This document shows, in pieces, positions 6,017-12,426 of a stretch of DNA of 12,426 nucleotides (positions within the stretch are counted from its first letter, which is position 1; each line of letters starts with the position of its first letter). A program made the translations under genes and the position numbers. Below the pieces are notes generated by a model. It had not been told where the DNA came from. It ran no database searches and was given only the letters and a program-made list of their open reading frames with translations. This stretch comes from Deltaproteobacteria bacterium (GTDB lineage: Bacteria; Desulfobacterota; Desulfobacteria; Desulfobacterales; JAFDDL01), in the NCBI GenBank assembly GCA_019310865.1, contig JAFDDL010000050.1, forward strand, positions 1 through 12,426. Direction: 5' to 3'.

Positions 6017-6802
6017 ATGGAACTCCTCGAGCTGTTTTCACCGAATCAGTTTCAAATTTTCCTCCTGGTGCTCATTCGCGTCAGTGTGGTTCTGTTTCTG
6101 TTTCCGGTTTTCTCCAGCGCCATGATTCCACCGACGGTCAAGGCGGGACTGGCCATGATCATGGCGATCATTATGATGCCCATGGTGCCGTTGGGAACGG
6201 TTTTCCCCGAGTCTGTGCCGGCGGTGGTCATGATGATGGTCTCCGAGCTGTTCGTGGGATTGGTCCTGGGGCTTTCAGTCCGGCTGTTTCTCAGTGCTGT
6301 TGAGCTTGCCGGTCAGATGGTCGGGTTTCAAATGGGCTTTGCGATTATCAATGTGCTCGATCCCCAGACCGGAACCCAGGTTTCCATCATGGGGCAGATC
6401 GGTAATCTGGTGGTTCTGACCATCTTTTTGGCATTGAACGGTCACCACATCCTGATTATGGGGCTGGTGGAAAGCTTCGAAAAAGTGGACATGGGAATGA
6501 TTGTCCTGAATAAGGGGTTTTTGGCCCAGATGATGGCCATGGTTTCGGATTTTTTCGTGCTGGGTATCAAAATGGGGTCTCCGGCCATCGTTGCGCTTCT
6601 GTTTACCAGTGCCGGATTTGGAATCACCGCCAAATTCGCACCGCAGATGAACATCCTGATCGCCGCGTTTCCGGTCAAAATTGCCGTGGGCCTGGTGTTT
6701 TTCGGTATGTCGATGCAGATTTTCCTTATACTTACAAGAAGTTATGTGAGCCGTTACCCGGCTCTGATTAGCTCTCTGCTTTCATGGATGGGCGGTCGAT
6801 AA
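6017..6802 (+). CDS. fliR: Flagellar type III export gate protein FliR
   Basis: One FliR subunit caps the FliP ring in the export gate. The 261-residue product is a polytopic membrane protein with about six hydrophobic segments: residues about 13-32, 37-57, 67-90, 128-148, 175-205 and 213-238. Recognisable family features are FLLVLIRVSVVLFLFPVF near the N-terminus, the GLVLGLSVRLFLSAVELAGQ segment, the GFAIINVLDPQTGTQVSI loop, and an ending of the type LLSWMGGR. The ATG at 6017 is preceded by AAGGGG at 6006-6011, a good site. Spacing to fliQ (9 nt) and flhB (12 nt) is short, in keeping with one transcript. Confidence 0.96.
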   Translation: MELLELFSPNQFQIFLLVLIRVSVVLFLFPVFSSAMIPPTVKAGLAMIMAIIMMPMVPLGTVFPESVPAVVMMMVSELFVGLVLGLSVRLFLSAVELAGQMVGFQMGFAIINVLDPQTGTQVSIMGQIGNLVVLTIFLALNGHHILIMGLVESFEKVDMGMIVLNKGFLAQMMAMVSDFFVLGIKMGSPAIVALLFTSAGFGITAKFAPQMNILIAAFPVKIAVGLVFFGMSMQIFLILTRSYVSRYPALISSLLSWMGGR

Positions 6803-6814
6803 ACCGAGGGTGAT

Positions 6815-7885
6815 ATGGCACAGGATAGCTTTCAGGAAAAAACCGAGGCGGCAACCCCAAAGAAACGGGAAAAGGCCCGGGAAGAAGGCCAGGTTGCCAA
6901 GAGTGCTGAAATCGCATCGGTGGCGGTCCTGGTGTTGGGTATTTCGGTGATCTACTTTTTTGGCGACTATTTCTACCCCAAATTGATGCAAGTCATTCAT
7001 CTGCAAATCGTCTTTGAAAAAATTCCAGCTTTTGACAACCTTTTTTGCCTGTCTGTTTTGAACCAAAGCGTCACCTATTTTTTTCTCATCATGGCGCCAG
7101 TGTTGGCGGCCGTTTTTCTGGCGGCATTCGCCGCCAATTATTTTCAGGTGGGGTTTCACCTGTCAGCCAAGGCCATCCGGCCGAAGTTGGAAAAATTCGA
7201 CGTGATCAAAGGCTTTGGACGTCTTGTATCCCTGCGGTCCTTTGTGGAGTTGATCAAATCCCTTACCAAGCTGTTTATCATCGGTGCGGTGGCTTATTTT
7301 GCGATTCGTGGTGAGGTCGACAACATACTCAGATTGTACAATAGCGACATCGCCACCATTTTTCTGTATGTGCTCAAGTGCATCTTCAAAATTTTTGTCT
7401 GGGTCTTGCTGATTATGGTGACCGTGGCCGTCATCGACTATCTGTACCAGAGATGGCAGTTTGAAAAAGATCTGAAGATGACCAAACAGGAGGTCAAGGA
7501 AGAGCATAAGGAATCCGAGGGCGATCCCCAGGTCAAATCCCGCATTCGAAGCATCCAGATGCAAGCTGCCAGAAAGCGGATGATGCAGGCGGTGCCCGAC
7601 GCCGACGTGGTGGTCACAAACCCGACCCATCTCGCCGTGGCCATCAAGTACGATCCCATCAGCATGGAAGCGCCCAAGGTGCTTGCCAAGGGTGCCGGGC
7701 AGGTGGCCCAGCGGATCAAAGAAATTGCAGCCGACCACAATATTCCTGTGGTTGAAAATAAAGAGTTGGCCCGGAACTTGTATAAGACAATAGACATCGG
7801 TGATCAGATTGGATCCGAATTTTTCAGAGCGGTTGCCGAACTTCTGGCTTATGTTTATAAAATTAAAGGAAAAACAATAAGTTAG
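6815..7885 (+). CDS. flhB: Flagellar export substrate-specificity switch protein FlhB
   Basis: FlhB sits at the export-gate base and changes the secreted substrate from rod/hook type to filament type after autocleavage. The 356-residue product has the conserved N-terminus EKTEAATPKKREKAREEGQV, four membrane helices (about 30-50, 80-110, 145-165 and 185-210), and a cytoplasmic domain starting with a long charged helix. The autocleavage motif NPTH lies at residues 269-272 with N269 and P270 intact, the same number as in the enteric protein, so cleavage is expected. The ATG at 6815 has GAGGGTG just upstream. Unlike most genes here it is followed by a 111-nt gap before flhA. Confidence 0.97.
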   Translation: MAQDSFQEKTEAATPKKREKAREEGQVAKSAEIASVAVLVLGISVIYFFGDYFYPKLMQVIHLQIVFEKIPAFDNLFCLSVLNQSVTYFFLIMAPVLAAVFLAAFAANYFQVGFHLSAKAIRPKLEKFDVIKGFGRLVSLRSFVELIKSLTKLFIIGAVAYFAIRGEVDNILRLYNSDIATIFLYVLKCIFKIFVWVLLIMVTVAVIDYLYQRWQFEKDLKMTKQEVKEEHKESEGDPQVKSRIRSIQMQAARKRMMQAVPDADVVVTNPTHLAVAIKYDPISMEAPKVLAKGAGQVAQRIKEIAADHNIPVVENKELARNLYKTIDIGDQIGSEFFRAVAELLAYVYKIKGKTIS

Positions 7886-7996
7886 AAACTGATTCACCGG
7901 GCGGGCGGCATGGACGGATAAAACACAAAGCGTCAACCATCCAACAGTCAATGCCAAAAGATTGTCAAAGAAAAAACTCGCAGACAGGAATCGAAT
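7886..7996 (+). other. 111-nt spacer between flhB and flhA
   Basis: This is the longest gene-free stretch after the operon start. I see no convincing sigma-54, sigma-28 or sigma-70 promoter on the plus strand and no terminator with a U-run. AGGAA at 7986-7990 is a good Shine-Dalgarno for flhA. A 19-codon frame from ATG 7951 overlaps the flhA start but has no ribosome-binding site and is not called. Confidence 0.5.
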
Positions 7997-10093
7997 ATGG
8001 AAGCGGTTGAAAAGGGTTTTATTGGGGGCTTGTTTCAGGATCACGCCGACATTGGGATGGTGATAGCGGTTATCGGAATTCTGGGCGCAATGATCCTGCC
8101 CATTCCCCCCCTGGTGCTCGATTTTCTCCTGGCGCTTAACATCACCGTGGCCATCATCGTGCTCATCACCGTCATTTATGCGACTTCACCACTGGAGTTT
8201 TCGATTTTTCCGTCACTTTTGCTGGTGCTGACACTTTTCCGGCTCGCCTTGAACGTGGCATCCACCCGGCTCATTTTGCTGAACGGCAACGAGGGACAGC
8301 TGGCGGCGGGCGCCATTATTAAATCCTTCGGCAGCTTTGTCGTGGGCGGTAATTACGTGATTGGTATGATCATTTTCGCTATCCTGGTGCTGATCAACTT
8401 CATCGTTATTACAAAAGGCTCCGGTCGAATTGCAGAAGTCGCGGCCCGATTTACCTTGGACGGCATGCCTGGAAAGCAGATGGCCATCGATGCCGATTTA
8501 AATGCGGGCATGATCGATGAAAACGAAGCCAGGGAGCGGCGCGAAGAGATTTCCAACGAGTCGAAATTCCATGGTTCCATGGACGGCGCCAGCAAATTTG
8601 TGCGGGGCGACGCCATTGCCGGCATCATCATCACGCTGATCAATATTCTCGGTGGTTTTGTTATCGGTGTGTTTCAAAAAGATATGTCCATGGTCACCGC
8701 TGCACAAAATTATACACTGTTGACGGTGGGAGACGGGCTTGTAACCCAGATACCGGCGCTGGTCATTTCCACTTCGGCCGGTATCCTGGTATCCAGGGCC
8801 GCTTCCAATGATCGAATGGGCAAAGAGTTCGCCCATCATATCTATTTGAATCATCAACCGATTGTTGTCGGTGCCGTAATCGTGTTTCTTTTCGGGTTGG
8901 TACCGGGTTTTCCCGCCCTGCCGTTTATGGGGCTTGGCGCCACGCTGGTTGGGGCCATGTACTTTCTGCGCAATCGAAAGGCAGTCGAGTCCGATGCGCT
9001 TCCTGAGCTTCTGGAAGGACCGGAGGCCGATGAGACGGGGCCCGAAGACGTGGAGCATCTATTGAGCCTCGATACAATGGAGCTTGAAGTGGGTTATGGC
9101 CTGATACCCCTGGTGGATCGGGACCAGGACGGCAGCCTGCTGGGACGCATTCGTGCCATTCGGCGTCAATTCGCTACCGAACTGGGTGTGATCATTCCGC
9201 CCATCCATATTCGGGACAACTTGAAGCTCAAACCGCCCGAATATCGGGTGGTAATAAAGGGCGTCGAAATGACGCGGGGCGAATTGATGATCAATCACAT
9301 GCTGGCCATGGATCCGGGGGACGTATCGCGCAAGATGGATGGGATTCCAACCCGTGAACCCGCATTCAACCTGCCGGCCTTGTGGATTCCCCCGGATAAG
9401 GAGGAAGAAGCCAAGTTTGCCGGTTACACGGTGGTGGATAACTCCACCGTGGTGGCCACCCATCTTACAGAATTAATTCGGGAAAACACACCGGATCTTC
9501 TGGGGCGGCAGGAAGTTCAGCAGCTGTTGGATAATCTGGCCAAAACAAGCCCCAAGGCGGTGGAAGAACTGGTGCCCAATCTGCTGCTCGTTGGCATTGT
9601 TCAAAAGGTTCTGCAGAATTTGCTGCGCGAACGGGTTTCCATTCGAGACCTGTTGACCATTGTGGAAACACTGGCCGATTACGCAGCCATGAGCAAGGAC
9701 CCGGACCTGCTGGCTGAATACGTGCGCCAGAAACTGGCCCGGGGGTTTTTAAGCCCATCGGTGCAGCCGGACGGCACACTGCCGGTCATCTCGATCGATC
9801 AGAGTCTGGAGGACATGTTGGTAAAGTCGATACAGCATACGGATCAGGGGGCCTATCTGGCTGCCGATCCCAGCCTGATGGAATCGACCCTGGAAGCGGC
9901 CAAGGTACAAATCGAGAAGATGATCACCCATAACATGCAACCAATACTGTTGTGCTCGCCGGTCCTTCGCCGTCATATGAGGCGGCTGGTGGAGGCATCG
10001 GCGCCCTCCGTAATGGTGGTATCACACGCGGAAATCATGCCGAATATTCGAATTCAGTCCATGGGAAAGGTGACACTGGTAAATGACAACTAA
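7997..10093 (+). CDS. flhA: Flagellar type III export gate protein FlhA
   Basis: FlhA forms the nonameric ring that couples proton flow to protein export and binds chaperone-substrate complexes. The 698-residue product has normal length. The N-terminal half (about 15-325) contains eight predicted membrane helices with the hallmark PPLVLDFLLALNITVAIIV and FRLALNVASTRLILL. It also has the cytoplasmic FHIPEP loop with ARFTLDGMPGKQMAIDADL and, further on, MDGASKFVRGDAIAG. A flexible acidic linker at about 335-355 leads to the four-subdomain cytosolic domain (about 360-690). The ATG has AGGAA 6 nt upstream. Its last codons overlap the flhF start by 11 nt. Nothing unusual was seen in the conserved charged residues. 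Confidence 0.98.
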   Translation: MEAVEKGFIGGLFQDHADIGMVIAVIGILGAMILPIPPLVLDFLLALNITVAIIVLITVIYATSPLEFSIFPSLLLVLTLFRLALNVASTRLILLNGNEGQLAAGAIIKSFGSFVVGGNYVIGMIIFAILVLINFIVITKGSGRIAEVAARFTLDGMPGKQMAIDADLNAGMIDENEARERREEISNESKFHGSMDGASKFVRGDAIAGIIITLINILGGFVIGVFQKDMSMVTAAQNYTLLTVGDGLVTQIPALVISTSAGILVSRAASNDRMGKEFAHHIYLNHQPIVVGAVIVFLFGLVPGFPALPFMGLGATLVGAMYFLRNRKAVESDALPELLEGPEADETGPEDVEHLLSLDTMELEVGYGLIPLVDRDQDGSLLGRIRAIRRQFATELGVIIPPIHIRDNLKLKPPEYRVVIKGVEMTRGELMINHMLAMDPGDVSRKMDGIPTREPAFNLPALWIPPDKEEEAKFAGYTVVDNSTVVATHLTELIRENTPDLLGRQEVQQLLDNLAKTSPKAVEELVPNLLLVGIVQKVLQNLLRERVSIRDLLTIVETLADYAAMSKDPDLLAEYVRQKLARGFLSPSVQPDGTLPVISIDQSLEDMLVKSIQHTDQGAYLAADPSLMESTLEAAKVQIEKMITHNMQPILLCSPVLRRHMRRLVEASAPSVMVVSHAEIMPNIRIQSMGKVTLVNDN

Positions 10094-11174
10094 GACGTTT
10101 ACGGGAAGCAGTATTCAAGAAGCCATTGGAAAAGTAAAGGACAACCTCGGCGTCGAAGCATTGATTCTTTCGACAAAGCGGATACCGAGGGGCCCTCAGG
10201 ATCCTTATGGAAAAGATCTGTTTGAAATTACTGCGGCAGCAAGCGATACGGAACCTGAATCGGATGGGGCCGCTGCAAACGATACGAAGCTTGAAACAGA
10301 TGGGGCAATCGCCGATGTACACGAAGCGTTAACGCAGATCAAGAATATGCTTTTTCTCTCCAACCGATCCGGTGGAATCCGCGAGCTTTTGGAACTGCAT
10401 CCGGATTGTCTGAATCTGTATGGCAAATTAATTCGGTCCGGCATCTCGGAAGACCGTGCCTGGTCTTTGCTCAAGGCAGGGGGTGCTTTTTGTGGCGACC
10501 CGGTTCCTGCGGATGTGGTTGCCGGACATGTGATAAAATCGTTGATCTCTTCACTGAGCGTCTATGACCCGTTTGCCGCCGAAAATGGCATTGTGGCCGC
10601 CTTTGTCGGACCCACCGGTGTCGGAAAAACCACGACCATCGCAAAGCTTTGTGCGGAATTGAGCCTCAAACGCAAAAAACGGGTGGGTATTATTTCCGTT
10701 GACAGTTATCGAATCGGTGCGGTGGAGCAACTCAAAACCTATGCGGCTATCATGGGGCTGCCGTGTCTGTCTGCCTTTTCAAGGGGCGATTTGCTTCAGG
10801 CGTTGAACAAAATGAATGATCGGGACGTCATTCTCATCGATACGGCCGGTCAAAGCCATCGGGACAAGGATCGGCTAAAGGAGTTGGGTCAACTGATGAA
10901 AGGCGATCAGGTCATCAGCACCCATCTGGTGATGAGCGTGACAGGAAAACCGGCGGACATGCGAGAGGCGGCGGATAATTTTGCCATCTTGAAACCCAAA
11001 TCGTATGTGTTCACCAAGGTGGATGAAACATCAACCCGAGGGGGTATTATTGATCAGGTCATAGACTATAAACTACCCATTTCCTTTGTTACCAATGGGC
11101 AGAAAGTTCCCGAGGACATTATGACCGCCACCCGAAAGCGGGTGCTCAAGGTCGCATTGGGCCATGAACGATAG
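10083..11174 (+). CDS. flhF: Flagellar placement GTPase FlhF (SRP family)
   Basis: FlhF is an SRP-type GTPase that marks the cell pole for flagellar assembly and is required for polar placement. The 363-residue product has the B domain N-terminus (FTGSSIQEAIGKVKDNLGVE), then a short acidic linker containing a 12-residue tandem duplication (residues 55-78). An N-type helical domain (about 95-170) follows, then the G domain. Motifs are the P-loop GPTGVGKTTT at 176-185 with K182, DSYRIGAVEQLKTYA, the DTAGQ switch at 253-257, and TKVDET for guanine recognition. The start overlaps the flhA end by 11 nt, with AAAGGTGA upstream. FlhF works with FlhG, encoded next, which stimulates its GTPase. Confidence 0.97.
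   Translation: MTTKTFTGSSIQEAIGKVKDNLGVEALILSTKRIPRGPQDPYGKDLFEITAAASDTEPESDGAAANDTKLETDGAIADVHEALTQIKNMLFLSNRSGGIRELLELHPDCLNLYGKLIRSGISEDRAWSLLKAGGAFCGDPVPADVVAGHVIKSLISSLSVYDPFAAENGIVAAFVGPTGVGKTTTIAKLCAELSLKRKKRVGIISVDSYRIGAVEQLKTYAAIMGLPCLSAFSRGDLLQALNKMNDRDVILIDTAGQSHRDKDRLKELGQLMKGDQVISTHLVMSVTGKPADMREAADNFAILKPKSYVFTKVDETSTRGGIIDQVIDYKLPISFVTNGQKVPEDIMTATRKRVLKVALGHER
10245..10316 (+). repeat. Two-copy 36-nt in-frame direct repeat in the flhF linker
   Basis: Units 10245-10280 and 10281-10316 are adjacent. They share GATACG at the start, TGAA, and an eight-base GATGGGGC block. At protein level the units read D-T-E-P-E-S-D-G-A-A-A-N and D-T-K-L-E-T-D-G-A-I-A-D. The copies have diverged most toward their 3' ends, so the duplication is not recent. 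It lies in the acidic segment between the B domain and the helical domain, where length change should be tolerated. Confidence 0.65.
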
Positions 11175-11184
11175 ATATTGATAC

Positions 11185-11189
11185 AGGAG
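11185..11189 (+). promoter_or_regulatory. Shine-Dalgarno that fixes the flhG start
   Basis: AGGAG ends 1 nt before the upstream in-frame GTG at 11191 but 10 nt before the GTG at 11200. Only the second spacing is workable, so the downstream GTG is the likely start. Confidence 0.75.
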
Positions 11190-11199
11190 AGTGCAAATC

Positions 11200-12108
11200 G
11201 TGGATCAAGCAAGCAGTTTGAGAAAGATCGTCCAGGACAGGGCTAACCAGGCCACCCGTCAGGGGGCGGAGTTCACCAATGAACAGGGGAGCGGCGCTAC
11301 CGGCCCACGGGTCATTGCCGTAACCAGCGGTAAAGGCGGTGTCGGTAAAACCAATATCGTGGCTGGGCTGGCGCTGGCGCTGACAAACATTGGGAAAAAG
11401 GTACTCATCCTGGATGCGGATCTGGGCCTGGCCAATATCGATATTATCTTCGGGATTCACCCCAAGCATAATATCGGGCATGTGTTGAGTGGCGAGAAGA
11501 CCTTGCCCGAAATCATCGTGACGGGACCGGGGGGCGTACGGATCATACCCGCCGGGTCTGGATTTGTGAGCCTGACCCACCTGACCAATGGTCAAAAACT
11601 CAGTCTGCTCAGCGAATTTGAGGCCCTTGACAATGATTTTGATTTTCTGATCATCGACACCGGCGCCGGTATTTCCGACAATGTGACGTATTTTAATCTT
11701 GCAGCCGATGAATGCATGATCGTTGCGACGCCCGAACCCACATCCGTTACCGACGCCTATGCCATGATAAAGGTGATGGCCAATGAACATGGGGAAAAGT
11801 ATTTCAAGCTTCTGATGAACATGGTTAAAGACGAGGATGAAGCCAAAGCTGTCTTTTTGAGTTTGAGCCAGGCGGCAGACCAGTTTTTAAATGGGGTGGT
11901 CCTGGAATATATTGGCTATATACTCCAAGATGAGAAGGTGCCCGCCGCGGTGTGTTCTCAAAAAACCTTTGTTGAATTATACCCGAATACCGCCGCCAGT
12001 CGAAACATTCGCAATATCGCCGGTGCCGTTCTGGAAAGGACGAGAAGATTCGACACCAACGGCAATATTAAATTTTTTGTTAAACGCTATATGGATTATC
12101 GCGGTTAA
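11200..12108 (+). CDS. flhG: Flagellar number regulator FlhG/FleN (MinD-like ATPase)
   Basis: FlhG is a membrane-switching ATPase that limits flagellar number, activates FlhF GTP hydrolysis and, in gammaproteobacteria, restrains the FleQ/FlrA master activator. From GTG 11200 the protein is 302 residues and begins MDQASSLRK, which fits the DQAxxLR helix that stimulates FlhF; a start three codons earlier at 11191 would have an unworkable Shine-Dalgarno spacing. The deviant Walker A KGGVGKT is at 45-51 within VTSGKGGVGKTNIVAGLA. LDADLGLANIDIIFG follows, and FLIIDTGAGI serves as switch II. The C-terminus (about 280-300) contains alternating basic and aromatic residues (FFVKRYMDY), compatible with the membrane-targeting amphipathic helix of MinD-like proteins. 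It lies 25 nt after flhF. Confidence 0.95.
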   Translation: MDQASSLRKIVQDRANQATRQGAEFTNEQGSGATGPRVIAVTSGKGGVGKTNIVAGLALALTNIGKKVLILDADLGLANIDIIFGIHPKHNIGHVLSGEKTLPEIIVTGPGGVRIIPAGSGFVSLTHLTNGQKLSLLSEFEALDNDFDFLIIDTGAGISDNVTYFNLAADECMIVATPEPTSVTDAYAMIKVMANEHGEKYFKLLMNMVKDEDEAKAVFLSLSQAADQFLNGVVLEYIGYILQDEKVPAAVCSQKTFVELYPNTAASRNIRNIAGAVLERTRRFDTNGNIKFFVKRYMDYRG

Positions 12109-12134
12109 AGTGCGCACTGAAAGGGTAAAGAAAA

Positions 12135-12426
12135 GTGTCTCCAATCTCAAGTACTTCGACTAAGGAAGCTGTCAATCCATCCTGGGCCGGTTTTTCTCCC
12201 TTGGAACGCGAGGAGATGATCATCAAGTATGCTTACCTGGTGAAATACATTGCCGGTAGAATGGCCATGCGTGTTCCGGCAAGCGTTACATATGATGAGT
12301 TGGTCAGCGCAGGCACAATGGGGCTGATACACGCCGTGGACCGATTCGATCCAGCCAAGCAGGCGGACTTGAAAACGTTTGCCGAGTACCGCATTCGCGG
12401 AGCGATCCTGGACGAACTTCGCAGTA
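12135..12426 (+). CDS. fliA: Flagellar sigma factor FliA (sigma-28), 5' part only
   Basis: FliA directs RNA polymerase to late flagellar promoters (filament, chemotaxis, often stators) once the hook is complete and FlgM is exported. The window holds the first 97 codons, from GTG 12135, with AAAGGG at 12120-12125 as ribosome-binding site; the frame runs through the right edge. After a 20-residue leader, region 1.2/2 is clear: LVKYIAGRMAMRVPASVTYDE, then LVSAGTMGLIHAVDRFDP and FAEYRIRGAILDELR, the last being the diagnostic sigma-28 signature. About 150 further codons, with the region 3 and 4 domains, should lie to the right. Its location directly after flhG matches many polar-flagellate operons. 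Confidence 0.94.
   Translation, partial: MSPISSTSTKEAVNPSWAGFSPLEREEMIIKYAYLVKYIAGRMAMRVPASVTYDELVSAGTMGLIHAVDRFDPAKQADLKTFAEYRIRGAILDELRS

Noticed and set aside
7951..8010. 19-codon frame overlapping the flhA start
   Set aside because: It has no Shine-Dalgarno and no resemblance to known peptides; chance frames of this length are common.
7163..8044. Long minus-strand open frame (293 codons) across flhB and the flhB-flhA spacer
   Set aside because: It is histidine- and aspartate-rich, typical of the antisense of a membrane-protein gene, and lies opposite the well-conserved flhB.
1..12426. CRISPR array, insertion sequence, tRNA or rRNA
   Set aside because: No regularly spaced repeats, transposase-like protein, terminal inverted repeats or RNA-gene signatures were seen; nearly the whole window is flagellar coding sequence.

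Overview
The window is a densely packed, all plus-strand flagellar operon of a Gram-negative, probably polarly flagellated bacterium. Gene content (motA, two MotB-type genes, fliL, fliM, fliN, fliO, fliP, fliQ, fliR, flhB, flhA, flhF, flhG, fliA), a sigma-54 promoter at its head, moderate G+C, and the flhA-flhF-flhG-fliA order suggest Desulfobacterota (former Deltaproteobacteria, sulfate-reducer-like). That placement is inference from gene order and protein style, not a database match.

Layout. Positions 1-143 hold no gene I can support. They contain a 14-bp palindrome (13-26) shaped like an enhancer-binding-protein site. A near-perfect -24/-12 promoter lies at 144-160, followed by a leader of about 78 nt with a possible hairpin and a 14-codon upstream ORF. 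Next come the stator genes: motA (249-1013), a MotB-like gene whose ion-carrying Asp is replaced by Ser (1060-1812), and a MotB with the Asp intact (1870-2604). fliL (2620-3123) follows, then the C-ring genes fliM and fliN (3139-4451), the export-gate genes fliO, fliP, fliQ, fliR, flhB and flhA (4444-10093), the placement/number regulators flhF and flhG (10083-12108), and the start of the flagellar sigma factor fliA (12135 to the right edge).

How the genes work together. FliP/Q/R/FlhB/FlhA, with FliO as assembly factor, form the type III export gate. FliM/FliN form the rotor C-ring that receives CheY-P. MotA and MotB form the torque-generating stator, and FliL sits around it. FlhF marks the pole, FlhG limits flagellar number, and FliA switches on late flagellar genes. 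Several neighbours overlap by 1-11 nt (fliM/fliN, fliN/fliO, fliO/fliP, fliP/fliQ, flhA/flhF), which points to one cotranscribed, translationally coupled unit.

Most of the window is ordinary flagellar machinery. The item most worth pursuing is the tandem MotB pair, in which the first copy keeps the membrane helix and the OmpA-like peptidoglycan-binding domain but has lost the ion-binding Asp. The two genes are also in the same frame, separated by a single TAG and 57 nt that could form small hairpins.
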